NCBI GenBank assembly: GCA_037176885.1
Contig: JAWWNJ010000030.1
Coordinates: 1,612,001 to 1,676,000, forward strand
Length of the DNA: 64,000 nt
Source of the DNA: Favolaschia claudopus
Taxonomy: Eukaryota > Basidiomycota > Agaricomycetes > Agaricales > Mycenaceae
Direction: 5' to 3'
Below, one piece after another: positions 11,496 through 22,041 of this stretch; the stretch's first letter is position 1, and every line of letters begins with the position of its first letter. A program made the translations under genes and the position numbers. A model generated the notes under the pieces. The model saw nothing but the letters and a program-made list of their open reading frames with translations. It ran no database searches and had not been told where the DNA came from.

Positions 11496-12640
11496 CCTAT
11501 TTTGAAGCCTCCTCCTCCTCATCTGTATCCCCGTCTTCGCGTGGTGCCCAATCTCCTTCCAATTACGGCCCTGATCATCAAATGCCCAGATATCCTCCTC
11601 ATCATTGGTGGCTGATAGGCCCTCCGTTTCTGGGTCCGGACCGGCAGCAGAAACAGGCAGCGATGTCGACGGAGCTGATAGCCCGTCTCCAAGGCTCTCG
11701 CGCACAACATCAGCAAGCGGAACATCATAGTCATCGTGGTTGACCTCATTGTCGAGGTTGCTCTCAGGCAGCGAGTCGTCAGCTTCGGGAATGTCGAGTG
11801 GGAGTTTGTTGAGGTGCGTGGCCCCGCACCGTGCGCGAATCTCATCAGCCAACGTCGAATCTGTCTCCAGGTACTTTCGAAGAGCTTTACGAGCTGCACG
11901 GCTGGTTAAACTCTCATAGGAGAGATTGTATTCGGGTTTCCCGGGAACGATACATTTTTCCCAAGACTACAAAGCCTGTGAGCAGAGGAGAGGAATAATA
12001 CACGGAAACTTACCCGTTTGATCACGGCTCGGCCTTGTTCAGTGTTGAGCCACTCGTAAAGCGTCACACATGCCCGAACAGATGCGTTGCGAAGAACAGG
12101 ATATGAGCTCGAGTACACCACCTTCTCTGGAGTGACGCCTGCAGCTACCTGCTCCTGATAACACTGCACCAGGTACTCAAGCATTGACTGCTTGAGTTTA
12201 TGTTTAGCGATCCGCTGAATGCCGACATCTTGTGGCTGGAAAATTCCCGTGCAGTTTCCGGGAACGAAGATCAGGATGATGTTCTTGTATGTATGGATGT
12301 AGTTTCGGAAGGCTTCTGAGGTATGCACAGGGTAGATGTCGATGAAGAAGATAGCCATTAGGGGCGCTCAATTCTTAGCTCGTCAGCTCGTCTCGTCCGT
12401 AAAATGTCGATTTTTTGATGAGGGGATCCAAATTTGATGGGAAGTGGAGAGAAATGCGGAGTGGGATCAGCAGCTCATCAGCTCATCATCCAATTAAATA
12501 ATTTCTGGGACGAGACGAGCCGGCGAGCTAAGAATTGAGCACCCCTAGTGACTTGTTACGCTGCTTATGCCCCGTTATCAGCGAAATGAATGCTCTACAC
12601 CACCGTTTGTTCCGGACCTACGGAGGACATTTTGACAGAT
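11496..12640 (-). pseudogene. pogo/Tigger-like DDE_1 transposase, C-terminal part
   Basis: The minus-strand exon below 12360 has FFIDIYPVHTSEAFRNYI and FVPGNCTGIFQPQDVGIQ, the typical DDE_1 context (the second D and the GxxQPxDVGIQ stretch) of fungal pogo-like transposases. A 47-nt intron (11967-12013, GTAAGT..TTGTAG) joins QGRAVIKR to SWEKCIVPGK and keeps the frame. Next come SLTSRAARKALRKYLETD and an acidic tail. The tail may end near 11497 as EEEEASK in another frame. Upstream, the frame continues across the MITE at 12361-12545 as HKQRNKSLMAIFFID if the MITE and one TA are removed. Beyond about 12640 the N-terminal half is absent. Confidence 0.7.
12361..12545. mobile_element. 185-bp MITE with TA target duplication
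   Basis: The ends are inverted repeats: GGGGCGCTCAATTCTTAGCT on the left, and on the right the reverse of GGGGTGCTCAATTCTTAGCT. Similarity continues through GCTCGTCTCGTC. TA flanks both sides (12359-12360 and 12546-12547), as for Tc1/mariner-type MITEs. It lies inside the pogo-like transposase frame. Confidence 0.8.
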
Positions 12641-13974
12641 GCTGTTAGCTGACATCTCCGAAACATTCCCTGGAGACCGAAACATCGATTCCCAGACAAT
12701 CCGTCGGCGATGATGTCCTGGGGACATCCTGCGCTGAAGCTCTCCAGAACATTAGCACCAGTTTGCTGACGACGCTTCCCATAAATAATATTTGAATTGC
12801 TTCTTAAATTTGATCAAAATACAAATAAAAAAATGGTATTGGCGACAAAAGTATACATTGAGCGGCTACACAAGTAATTCTAGGAGGGAGCGAAGAAGAG
12901 GGGGGAGAGAAAGTAAATGGTGATTTTCCGGGGGATGGAGAGAAAGAGAGGTGGGGAGAGGGAAACGGCTTGATGAGGCTTGGGGAGGACAACATCAAGG
13001 ACTTGGATAGGTTTGCATGAGTTACACTCTTGAAGGATTTCAGCTTGCGACCTTGAATGCTTGCTACAGTTGTCTTGCAGTCTTGAAGCCTTGCGCAGTG
13101 CAGTTTTTGAGGTCTTGCGCCCGGACTTGCGACTTGCGACTTTTGTCTGAGGTCGGGAGAGATGTTCGTCAGCTTTGCTGCCACAACTTGAAGGGGCTTG
13201 AAGTTTGAAGGGCTGAGGAGAGAGACGGCGCCGTCTGGTGTATCGTGAAAGACGAGGAGTGGAGGGGGATGAGGGAAGAAGACAGAGAAGCGACGTGGCA
13301 ACCGAAGACAGTGACAAACATCATGTCAAGCCAATGATGCCACGTCATGATGCAATGTGGGGGACTTCATCGTTTTCTCGAGCTCGACACCGAGTCCAGC
13401 AGCAAAAGGTTGCGCTGCTCGAGGAACTTCATGAACTTCCTTGGTACATTGTGCATTTAAGACTAAGTCACCAGGAGTTTATTGGGGAATATAGCTACTC
13501 CAAATACAGTACTTGTTGAATCAGACGAGCTTAAGATTCCAGTATACTTAAGATTCGGCAACCTATAGGATGTCCTCCAACGGTCCACAGACTGTCCCGG
13601 CCACGCTCCTGAGGACATTCCGAAATGAGAGCTGTTGGAGCTCGCAAATTATGGTTCCGAGGACATCAGACCTCGGACATTATTTTGACATTTGAATAAA
13701 ATGGTGGTGTAGCACCGATACTGAGGGTAAGTACGAAATGCCTGAGCGATGACGACCGGTCCAATCCCTCACAGATTTTTGCTGGCACGCTCCCTGTCCT
13801 GTGTCTGTCACCGGCGCAGGGCGCCCGGACCTTGCGTGTTGGTAGGGGAGCAGTGCTGGGGGCAGAAACCCAGAGCCTCGGTGCCATTTCACCTGATAAT
13901 GACCTAGGCACTTCCGCGGCTAACTTGGAGTCCTGCAGGTTTTCAGGTCAATCCTTCTGAGGTCATCAGCTCAA
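12641..13974. other. No recognisable gene
   Basis: The minus-strand open frames at 12804-13317 are low-complexity (Pro/Ser-rich, CT-rich strand) and overlap in two frames, so I do not call a gene. The flanks near 12620-12760 and 13560-13690 share GAGGACATT-like words in roughly opposite orientation, a possible but weak pair of terminal repeats. Confidence 0.35.
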
Positions 13975-14911
13975 GTGCCATGTCTTGATCATGAGATCCC
14001 ACTGGCTGATTTGGAAATTTTGAAGAAGATTGGCTCTGGCGGCTACAAAGACGTCTTTCTTGGGACTTTGCATTCAGAGCCTGTAGCAATAGGCCAATTT
14101 CGGGAGCGTGTGACTGCCAGTGAGCTGTCTTTCGAACATTTGACATCCCCGAGGCCGACACCAACTCAGGGGGAATGCAAGGATTTTGGCGGCATTAGAC
14201 CACCGAACATTGTCGCCTTTGTGAGTCTTGCACTCAACGGGTCTAGACGGCTGATACTGTATCCAGTTTGGCTAGCGTTCTGTGAAGTCTCGGCAGTCAC
14301 TTTTTTGGTCACGGAATACTGCTCGAACGGCGACCTGCATGAATACATTAAGACGCAGCCCGCCCCATCCCTCAGTCATGCGGTACAACTGAACTGCCTT
14401 GGACGGTTGCTATAAATGACAGACTCCGTAGATATTGGGTCATCCAGGATATAACAAATGGCGTTCAATATCTACATCAACGCAATCCCTCAGTCATCCA
14501 CCGCGATCTCAAGTCCTCCAACGTTCTCCTCACCCGTGATGGGACCGCCAAAATTGCGGATTTTGGGCTCGCAAAAGAGAAGCGCACCATAGATTCGATG
14601 GCGACAAGCTTGGTAGGCACAGTGAATTGGCAAGCCCCGAACTTTGGTGTGCCGAACCAGATACGATGTGAAGTGGATGTTTATAGCTGCGCTATGGTGT
14701 ACTGGGAAGTGCTTTAGTGGGTGTTCAACGTCAAGACATACCCCTGGGCAGGTATGAACGAGCATTACATCTACAATGAGGTAGGACGAAGGGGAAAGAG
14801 GTGGGCATTGCAGTACTCTATGTTAAGGCGACCCCGTCTCATTCGTTAGTCAACAGACCCAAAACAAGCACATCGCAGTTCGGTGGCCCGCTCTCGTGGA
14901 ACTCCTAGCAG
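13975..14911 (+). pseudogene. Protein kinase (TKL-like) domain fragment
   Basis: The first exon (13975 to about 14400) has the glycine loop IGSGGYKDVFLG, then VAI where the ATP-binding Lys would be expected soon after, and the hinge FLVTEYCSNGDLHEYI. After a frame change or intron near 14400-14440 come [13 protein letters not shown] (catalytic loop HRDLKxxN), [10 protein letters not shown] (DFG), [10 protein letters not shown] (usual APE) and [14 protein letters not shown]. An in-frame TAG follows EVL, then the kinase reading resumes with KTYPWAGM. It ends near RWPALVELL at 14911, where the sequence abuts an unrelated gene. The VAIK-type Lys is not evident (VAIGQF). I judge it an inactive fragment. 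The order of subdomains is certain, the subfamily is not. Confidence 0.75.
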
Positions 14912-16061
14912 TACGGTACAGTCTACCGCGGGGGGTTGTCTGGGAGGAGAGTTTTGTCTTGAAGAATGCGGACAACGTCGTCGACATAGCGGGGATCTTC
15001 AGATGTGACGATTGGCTGCGCGACTGCAGCGGAGAGGTTGTCGATAGAACGAGCAATTTGGCTACCTGCCTCTGCGTTGCGACGGCATTGCCGGAGTTCG
15101 TACGACCACGCTTGGCTGGGAAGCCTTCTGATTTTCGGAATCGGAAGTGTCGTCTTCGCTGATAGCCCGCTCCCGGCGCTTTGATGGTTTCTTGGGAATC
15201 TATACGGAGTCAGCAGTGGAATGAGAGCTGAAGGACAGTACCTGCGCACCTGAGCTAGTTCATCATCAAATTCACCAGGCGGTACGCGTGCAGGGGATGG
15301 AGGAGTCATATTGCGTGGGGAGGGGGGCATACCGGGATCATGAGCATGAGCGGGCTGAGTATTCATGTCGACATTCATCTAGAGGCGAGCGGAGGAACTG
15401 GCTGTTGAGGGTGGCGCAGAGGAGGTAGCAGAAGGTGTGGGGGTCGCGGGAAGTGAGGTAACTTGCTTCTGTTTCGACTTGCGTTTGCCCAAAATCTTGA
15501 CATTCTTCCGGTCGCCTTGCTGATTGCGCCCGTAAACAAGTCGTCGAGCTCATCCCACCAGGGACACGATGTTGTGAAGCAAATCTCGTATTTGTCGCCT
15601 CGAACCTGAACATAGGTTAGTACTGGAAGAAGGGGAGGCATGGGACGCACCCGACAAAACTCTTCCACAAATTCATCCGTATGCGTTGCGTATTTGAGGT
15701 GGTCGTCCCATCCGCTGCCAGAGAACGTCTTCACAAAGACATACAGCTCATACCGTGCCTTCAGCTAAGGAGTACAGGACGTCAGAGATTGCCAAAAAAA
15801 AGAGAGATACAGAACACACACCGTCCCCAGCTTTCCTTGCATTTTTGAAGATCCTTCTTCCGGATTTGCCTCGGGATTGGCAGCAGCGACAGCATTGACA
15901 GCAAAGAGTCCAGCCCTGGTTTCGAAAGCCATTCCACTCATGAATTGCTGCACTTTTGCCTCGCCCAAACCAGAAAACAAAGCCTTGACTTCGTTTGCAT
16001 TCCAGACAGCATTCTTCGGAGCCGGAGCTGCTGGAGGGCCGGTATCGGTGTCGGAGGACAT
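14912..16061 (-). pseudogene. Myb/SANT-like accessory protein of a PIF/Harbinger element, truncated
   Basis: Starts at 16061 (MSSDTDTGPPAAPAPKNAVW) and has at least two introns: after QGKLGT (GTGTGT..) and after EEFCR (GTGCGT..CAG). Later segments match the intact Myb-like gene at 45.3-46.6 kb: FSGSGWDDHLKYATHTDEF versus FSGTGWDNEEKHAINTEEY, a CPWWDELDDLF block, and PIVTSEDPRYVDDVVRIL versus PLVTSADTSYVNEVVTIL. A frame break lies after SKATG. The C-terminal 45 or so residues are missing because the sequence jumps to the kinase fragment near 14911. PIF/Harbinger elements usually carry a Myb-like DNA-binding partner of the transposase. No partner transposase remains here. Confidence 0.7.
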
Positions 16062-16218
16062 AGTAGACAGTCAAGAAAGAGATAGAGTGTACAGATAACG
16101 AGAGTACAAGCGTAGATAGTATTTATTATTCCGTTTACTACCGTACATTCCTTAATATTCCAACTCGCTATCCGTAGAGTTACGCGTCACACGCTCCTTA
16201 TGTAGTATCGTGTCACCG

Positions 16219-16258
16219 TCACATTCCTCAGTCGTTTCCTCCACGACTGAGGTATGTG
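16219..16258. other. Perfect hairpin sequence
   Basis: CCTCAGTCGT and ACGACTGAGG form a 10-bp stem around a 7-base loop. After a T/T mismatch the stem continues as CACAT/ATGTG. It lies in non-coding sequence about 160 bp upstream of the Myb-like pseudogene start. Confidence 0.6.
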
Positions 16259-16419
16259 AATCCTTACTTACAGTCCCTACAGTTTACTGATTCTCCTGGT
16301 AGTTAATACTTACTTGTATTCTATCAGGTACGAGTTTTAACTTGTGAAACGCTTCCCAGTCGTTGATATCGCTATCGTAGGCAGTCTGGGAATACCTTGT
16401 ACATGGACATGGTTTCGAG

Positions 16420-17692
16420 CCAGCTCAATGGCTAGCGTATGAGGAAGTGCAAAAGGCTAGTCGTTCTTTCACTGCCCTTCACAAGCTGAATGCTGGTTTT
16501 TTGGTGAATTACAGGATCGACCCCAACATGTTGCGCAGGACAAGCGGACAATCGTTAGGTAAACGAAGGAGACAGGCGAGTTTGGCAGTCTTATGTAGAC
16601 GTACGGATTAAGTTTGTTCATTGGATTCAACAGGAATCGGATGATTCGGATTTAGACTCGCGTTCAAAGTCAAATAACACGTCAGTCGCTGGGTCTGATT
16701 ACGATGGTAACTCAGATGATCCATCCGATGAAGACTATGGTGTGAAGAAAGGTGCCTGCAAGCACACCCTTAACTGCCCTTACATCGGAAGATCTAAGTG
16801 ACCAGCCGATAGCGGCGTTAGACCGCTTGTTGAACTCCAAAACCCTTATAGCGGAACTTGACACTCTGAGATCGGAACGTGACATTGTCGCTCCGCTCAA
16901 GGGGCGCAAAATCGCGCTTCCTGACGTCCTCCGCCAGCTGGTAGAAAGGAACGAACGGAATAATATTGACAGCAGTTTCTTGTCGTTTGCACCCTTGTCG
17001 GATGAGCGTTCCTTCCTCGTCCAAGTATCACGACTCACAAGCGTGGTCGAATCGGTCCCGGAGCTGCTGCGCGTACACGAACAGCTGGGCATTGTTAAAC
17101 GTATGGTGCAATGGGACATTTGTCGAGCACATCTGCTGCTCTATGAATGGTTTATGGTCACAGGTCCGGGTCTGGCGCAGGATTTGGTGAACGTTCACAA
17201 CCGTTCTCTCTCCGACCTAGAAGACTGTTTCCCAGGTTCGCACCGCTGGTCAAGCGCGTAGTCGCCTATGCTCAGGAGGTTCAGAAAGGAAAGCAGACAA
17301 CTCGCAAAAAGCAGAAGACAGCCACCGACGATCAACCTAACACCTCAGCAATTGCTCCGTCTACCTCAGAATTTCAGCAGGTGCCGGCAGACCTCTATGG
17401 GCGTATAAAACCAAAGAAGCCAGGTGCTTTCAAGCTTCCAGCAATCAAGAAGGTTGCACAGAAACCGCAGGCACTGTACACTGCCGCAGTAGAGTGCTTG
17501 CTGAAGGTACTCTCGAGAGAGCTCGTGCTTGTTCACATGGCCCCACCGGATGATAGCTGGATGACCCCGCAGCGTCGCGCAGCTCGGAAAAAAGTACAAG
17601 ACAAGAAACCAAAGACCTCTTGGATCTGTGGTGGACCCCCCCCCAAAACAATAGCTCAGAGTATAGATGTTAATCACAATATGTATAGGTGA
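16420..17692 (+). CDS. Hypothetical protein, multi-exon or frameshifted
   Basis: Three coding-like stretches lie in succession. Around 16430-16600 is an exon-like frame with VQKASRSFTALHKLN. Around 16630-16740 is a very acidic Ser/Asp stretch with SDYDGNSDDPSDEDYG. At 16752-17261 is a helical frame (LTSEDLSDQPIAALDRLL). The last frame from about 17200 to 17692 is Lys/Gln-rich (GKQTTRKKQKTATDD). The switch near 17200-17240 contains possible acceptors (CCTAG, CCCAG), so an intron is likely, but I could not fix a donor with the right phase. Function unknown. The acidic and basic tracts suggest a nuclear protein, which is inference only. Confidence 0.4.
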
Positions 17693-18128
17693 GCACTGTA
17701 GAAAGAAGTCACAGCCGGTATGACCGCGCCGCGGTTATCTGATTTTTCGCGCGGTTATTCTGACCGCCCAAATTTTGACCGTGGCAGGCGTCATGCCGAC
17801 TGTGCGCCGCACAGTCATTCTCAACACAGTCAATCTGGCTGTTCCTGTCATATGTTGCTACAAGTCTTGATTCTGTTCCTCTATACACAATATCACACCA
17901 TAAAGTCTATGTATACAGTGGTGGCAAATAGAAATTGCCGTGGCTTTTTGGTGAAAATCTGGCTGTATACTTCACCGAATGACCTCAATTAAGATGTAGA
18001 GATGGGTATGTGATACTTCTGTACCTCTGAGAACACTCAGCAATATATTATGCCCTGAGAATGCATCAATCATAGTATGATTTCCGATTTTTGGAATATA
18101 TATATATTCGGAAAAACACAATGAGGGT
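17693..18128. other. No recognisable gene
   Basis: AT-rich sequence including a TTTTGGAATATATATATATTCGGAAAA palindromic patch near 18090. The GACCGCGCCGCGGTTATC patch near 17723 suggests a small repeat, but no mate was found. Confidence 0.35.
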
Positions 18129-18404
18129 TCAGCGAAAAGGTGTCATAATAGGATGAAAGTACTTGAAAAACAGTCCTAGTTTCCACTTTGGTTGAATGGA
18201 ATTGACCCTCATTTGGGCTCACAGCAGCCGCTCAAAGTTGGCTATTTTCACACAAAATAGCTGAAAATGCAGAGAAAATAGCTAAAAGGACCAACTTCAA
18301 GCAGCCGTTGCGAGCTCAAATGATGTTCAATTCCAGTCAATCAAAGTGATAACTAGCATTGTTTTTCAAGTACTTTCATCCTATTATGACACTTTTTTGC
18401 TGAG
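18129..18404. mobile_element. Palindromic MITE (about 276 bp)
   Basis: The whole interval is a long imperfect inverted repeat. GTGTCATAATAGGATGAAAG near 18140 is matched by its inverted copy near 18380. Similarity continues inward through TGAATGGAATTGA, the CAGCAGCCG stretch and the AAAATAGCT stretches to a centre near 18260. Target duplications are not clear. Confidence 0.65.
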
Positions 18405-19780
18405 GATACATCTCCACAACGGCTCGATAGAATCCTTTCTTTCATTCAGAATCATATTCTCCCAGCCAATCTGCGTCTATTATACATTTTTTCATCAATT
18501 TATCATGAAATTTATGACGGCAGCCAAAATTTTGAGTGTCACGTAACTTGTTCGGCTATTTGCGGCCCAACCGCTCGATGATAGAGAGCGTTCAACGAGA
18601 TCTATCGATTGGTGCACTTTTCAAAAAAATCGGGTGGGAAAAACCTTCTTGTCAGATTTGTGTGTCCACAACTGTATATGATTCCTTAGATACACCAGTA
18701 GAGTACTATCGCATAGCCTTCGGGCCAAGTACGATATTGACTTAGGTAGCTTCGCGTGTATGCTGGGTGCTAGAGTTTCTCAGTGTTGAGCTCTACATGT
18801 AGCTTTTCAGAGGATATAGTGCTACTCCTCTGTAGTCAGTCTCAATGTGGCTTTGTTTGGTGGAGCTGTCAACCTGATGTTGCCATGTTTTGCCTTCAAA
18901 AGAAGGATGTAAGCATCCAGTCGGGTCTGGATACTCTTCTCCAGACAATAGAACAGTAACTGGCCCTTCAATAAATTTATTTGTGGGATGAACTTCAGGT
19001 CAACGCAGTCCGGTGACTTAACCGTGAGAACATATTGCCGTATATAGTGCTTACGTTAGTTAGTTAGTCCAGCCCAGAGGTCGGAAAAGAAAAAAACGGC
19101 CCTATATATTTTTTTAGAATGCCGGTGCCCCCTTGACAGTATACTCATTCCATGAACATAATATTACTTGATGAATATGGTCCCAAAACGTGAAGTAGCA
19201 CGGAGTTATGTGTATTTATGGGCTGGGCAGTCTTCCGATACTTCCCCAGGCTTGCGAAGCCTTCACAGTGGTGGTCGCTGCGTACCACAGCACCGACGCG
19301 CATACGTGTCATTCCCCATTGGGGCGTGGGGAAATGCACATGATGTTACAACTGTGACAAAACCGAGGTCCGGGTCGACCCCCGCCAACAATTTCAGACT
19401 AGTGTTCTTGTTGAATGCGAATATAGAGTCCAGAAATCCGTTTACAGACAAGCGTAGCGCGTGGGGTTGTCCAAGAGAATGCCAGAGCGAATCCTTACAA
19501 GGTCTTGAAGCGGGTGTCCAGAGGAATAGCAAGAGCGAATCCTTACTAGTCTTGAGACGAAGAGCACAGCGGGTTAGGCTAATGCGAATGGTGCGCAGCT
19601 GAGGCAAGAATGTGGGTGGAAAAGGGCAAGCTGTATTTGGTAGATACCAGCTACTTATTACAGAGAGACGCCATAACAACTGTAAGTAAGGAATGGGTGG
19701 ATTGGAAATTAGGTAGGTAAGGGATGTTGAAACGCAGACAACGAGCGATCGTAGAATAATAATGATGACATACTGAGATT
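18405..19780. other. No recognisable gene
   Basis: Short open frames only. The minus strand at 19263-19679 and plus strand at 19168-19602 overlap each other and show no motif. No repeat partner in the window was noticed. Confidence 0.35.
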
Positions 19781-20517
19781 ACTTGATCCATGACAATGGC
19801 CGCGCAGCGGGCGCATGAGGGGTGGATGGACGTGCATTCTGCGACGATATGCCCTATCCCTTGGCATCTGAGGCAACGTATCGGTTCAGCAATGAATTTG
19901 TGGCCAAAGACTTGGCTGCCCTCGACCCACCCCCCGTTTCGTATGAAGCGGTTGGCTGCAGCGGCGTTTGTGAAGTTGAAAACGGCGTGCGCCACACGTT
20001 GTCCGTCGTGTCGCCGCCACGGCTGTTTGATCCAGCGAGCGTTACCAAAAGAACCCGACTGGAGGCCGTTGTCGGCCTCAATGGCCTGGAGGGCCCCGCG
20101 TTCGGTAGGATTGAACGAGACCGGTACGAACTGTACCACCACACTGAGGAAACGTTCTTTGTAAACGGACGTACCTCCCATCGCAGCCAAGAAATCCTCT
20201 ATTTCTTTTTTAAGCCATGTCGCCGCAGCAGTCGTGTTCAAGTGGAGAATCCAGCCCCCGCTGCGGTTGCGAGTCGCGCCGATGAAGCGTGCGTCGTGCG
20301 GGGGGTCGCTGGCTCCGAGGGCAGGCATCATTGTCGTTGCGATTCTCGCCTTCTCCACCAGCTCCTTCTCCGTGAGTTCGGCCATCCATACTGCTGTGCC
20401 CGGGTTCTGTTCGATGAGTATTTGACGAGTCTTTGCGGCGGCATTGACTATGGCGGCGGCGTGTTGTGGCGGTCGAGGTGTGGAAGCTGATCTGGCCTTG
20501 TCAGCCCGTCTGAGCAA
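19780..20517 (-). CDS. Non-LTR retrotransposon (Tad-like LINE) ORF1 fragment
   Basis: The minus-strand frame starts at Met 20517. It runs through a helical N-terminal region (QHAAAIVNAAAKTRQILIEQ), a central RRM-like stretch (IGATRNRSGGWILHL, then VVQFVPVSFNPTE) and a zinc-knuckle pair CLRCQGIGHIVAEC and HPSCARC. That order is typical of nucleic-acid-binding ORF1 proteins of fungal LINEs. The expected endonuclease/RT ORF2 is absent downstream, so the element is 3'-truncated or rearranged near 19780, where sense is lost after CARCAAIVMDQ. No poly(A) or target duplication was seen. Confidence 0.7.
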
Positions 20518-20639
20518 ATGAGACAGAAATGATCGCCGTGACGTGTCTTGAGTCTACAGCCAAACACAGGCAATCGCCTCACAGAATCATGCCGTCACAC
20601 TACAGAAATCGACGGAATTGAGCAAGAATTGAGTCGCGG

Positions 20640-20810
20640 CATGTTCCTCAGCTGATGCCCACTATATTGGGAAATTGTGCTCGACTTAAGTCGACTCAAC
20701 GAGACTGAGGAGTTGATCGAGGTCAAATCGGTTGACTTGACTTGACTCGACTCAAGTCGACTGCGACTCCTCGACTTCTCGACTTGGGGTCGGAGTCGCG
20801 GCAACATTAG
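20640..20810. repeat. GACTC/TCGAC-rich short repeat patch
   Basis: Irregular runs such as TTGACTTGACTCGACTCAAG and TCGACTTCTCGACTTGGG. Looks like a decayed simple repeat. No gene recognised around it (20518-20985). Confidence 0.5.
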
Positions 20811-21036
20811 CTCTGTTACTTAAAGGGGGAGCACGCTCCAACCAGTTGATGCCGGAGTATCATTGATTTAACGCAGCGCTCACGAGTAAACGCAAATTTA
20901 CTTATCCCGATCCTGTATATTTGTATCGTCGTAACAATACAACCCGTCCAGAGAAAGAAAAGAAAAAAAAGACACCACCCGCAGCATGGTTTTGCGGCCT
21001 ATGCAGAACATGAAAGGCTTCGCGTCTTTGCGGCGC

Positions 21037-21463
21037 TCACATGTGCGTCGGCCATGGGTTTTGGGACTCGGACAGGAGCCGTGTCGCCTGGTACTGGCCT
21101 ACCATTCCCAGATGGTGCGTCATGGAAGTATCGGAGGTGTGCACATACGCGGGGTGGTTGTTGCCGATATGAGGAGTCGAAGGGCACTGATACTGCGCAG
21201 CGGGATGGTGCGTGGTGGAAGCATCGGAAGAGTATACATGTGCGAGGTGGCTGATGGAAGTATGGGCGGGGTGCAGGTGGCTGTTAGTATCGGAGGAGTT
21301 CCCATTCGCGAGGTGGGTGTTGTTAATACGAGCAGTTGTAGGGTCCGGGTGCCTGGTCAAAGTATCGGAGTGTTCATACACGAAGGGGCTGTTGTTGATA
21401 TGTGCATGATAATTCCACCGAAAGTCATCACCGGGAACAGTGTAGGGGCCGCCTCGCGATCTG
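21037..21463 (-). repeat. Degenerate tandem repeat, possibly the C-terminal coding end of the Zn2Cys6 gene
   Basis: On the minus strand four units of about 23-28 codons recur, built on NN(T/S)HxA..(S/N)SDT..(T/S)HHP. Examples are INNTHLANGNSSDTNSH, ISHLAHVYSSDASTTHH and IGNNHPAYVHTSDTSMTHH. The DNA repeats in parallel (TATCGGAGGTGT-type words on plus). One minus frame is open for 173 codons. It is not in simple phase with the preceding Zn2Cys6 exons by the splice sites I tested, so the link to that gene is unproven. Confidence 0.5.
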
Positions 21464-21985
21464 CTACGAGAAAGAAGAAATGAGAGGAAAGTCGAGGGCA
21501 GCAAGGCACATAATGTACTGGTGACGAGGGATACCCAGCTGCAGTTGTGTGGCTTCATTGTGCTGGGATGTACCCTGCCAGTGTCCTCGTCGAACCGCTG
21601 TATCTTCCTTTCGCGGATGCTTCACCAACGGTGATTCTTTCGGGGCTGACGCCGCAGGCCAAGCACACTGACACGCGTCAACAAAGGTGAGCTGCAGACC
21701 CTTTCGACGACTCACGTCACGCTGGCCATGTGCGCACCGCGTGCAGTTTGGCTTTACCTCGTCGCACTATGAGCGGTGGTGAGATCGCGGACCCCAATAC
21801 AATTCAGTGAGTATTGGGCTAATCTTGATTTTCTTTACGCGACAAGTGAGACAACCAGTCCTGCTGCGAGTGTATGTCGGACGTTTGGACTGGGAATTAT
21901 CTGGAGACAAAGCTTGTTTCTTAGCTTTCCTACCGGGCATCTGGACAGAGAATTTGAAGGAAGCAGGAAAGTCAGGGTAAAACAT
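21464..21985 (-). CDS. Zn2Cys6 (Gal4-type) transcription factor, N-terminal DNA-binding part
   Basis: Exon 1 (from 21985, or Met 21940) encodes PGRKAKKQA then GCLTCRVKKIK, the first half of a binuclear zinc cluster. The second half lies in separate exons: CDEVKPNCTRCAHGQRD just below 21770, then after a 48-nt intron (GTGAGT..TGTCAG) CAWPAASAP, giving all six cysteines in the order CxxC..C..CxxC..C. The split between the third Lys and third Cys needs an intron ending CTCATAG. Its expected donor reads ATTAGC instead of GT, so this splice site may be mutated and the gene dead. The middle region and ligand-sensing domain are not present. Confidence 0.7.
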
Positions 21986-22010
21986 GGTTGGACTGGTGAG
22001 ACTCGCATAT

Positions 22011-22041
22011 AAGAAGGAAGGAAGGAAGGAAGGAAGGAAGG
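22011..22041. repeat. (GAAG)n microsatellite
   Basis: About seven uninterrupted GAAG units. Confidence 0.9.

Noticed and set aside
12804..13317. Minus-strand Pro/Ser-rich frames of 145-165 codons
   Set aside because: Two overlapping frames are open because the strand is CT-rich. No motif or splice support.
16226..16252. Hairpin CCTCAGTCGT..ACGACTGAGG as a transcription terminator
   Set aside because: Eukaryotic context and no adjoining gene end. Recorded only as a palindrome.
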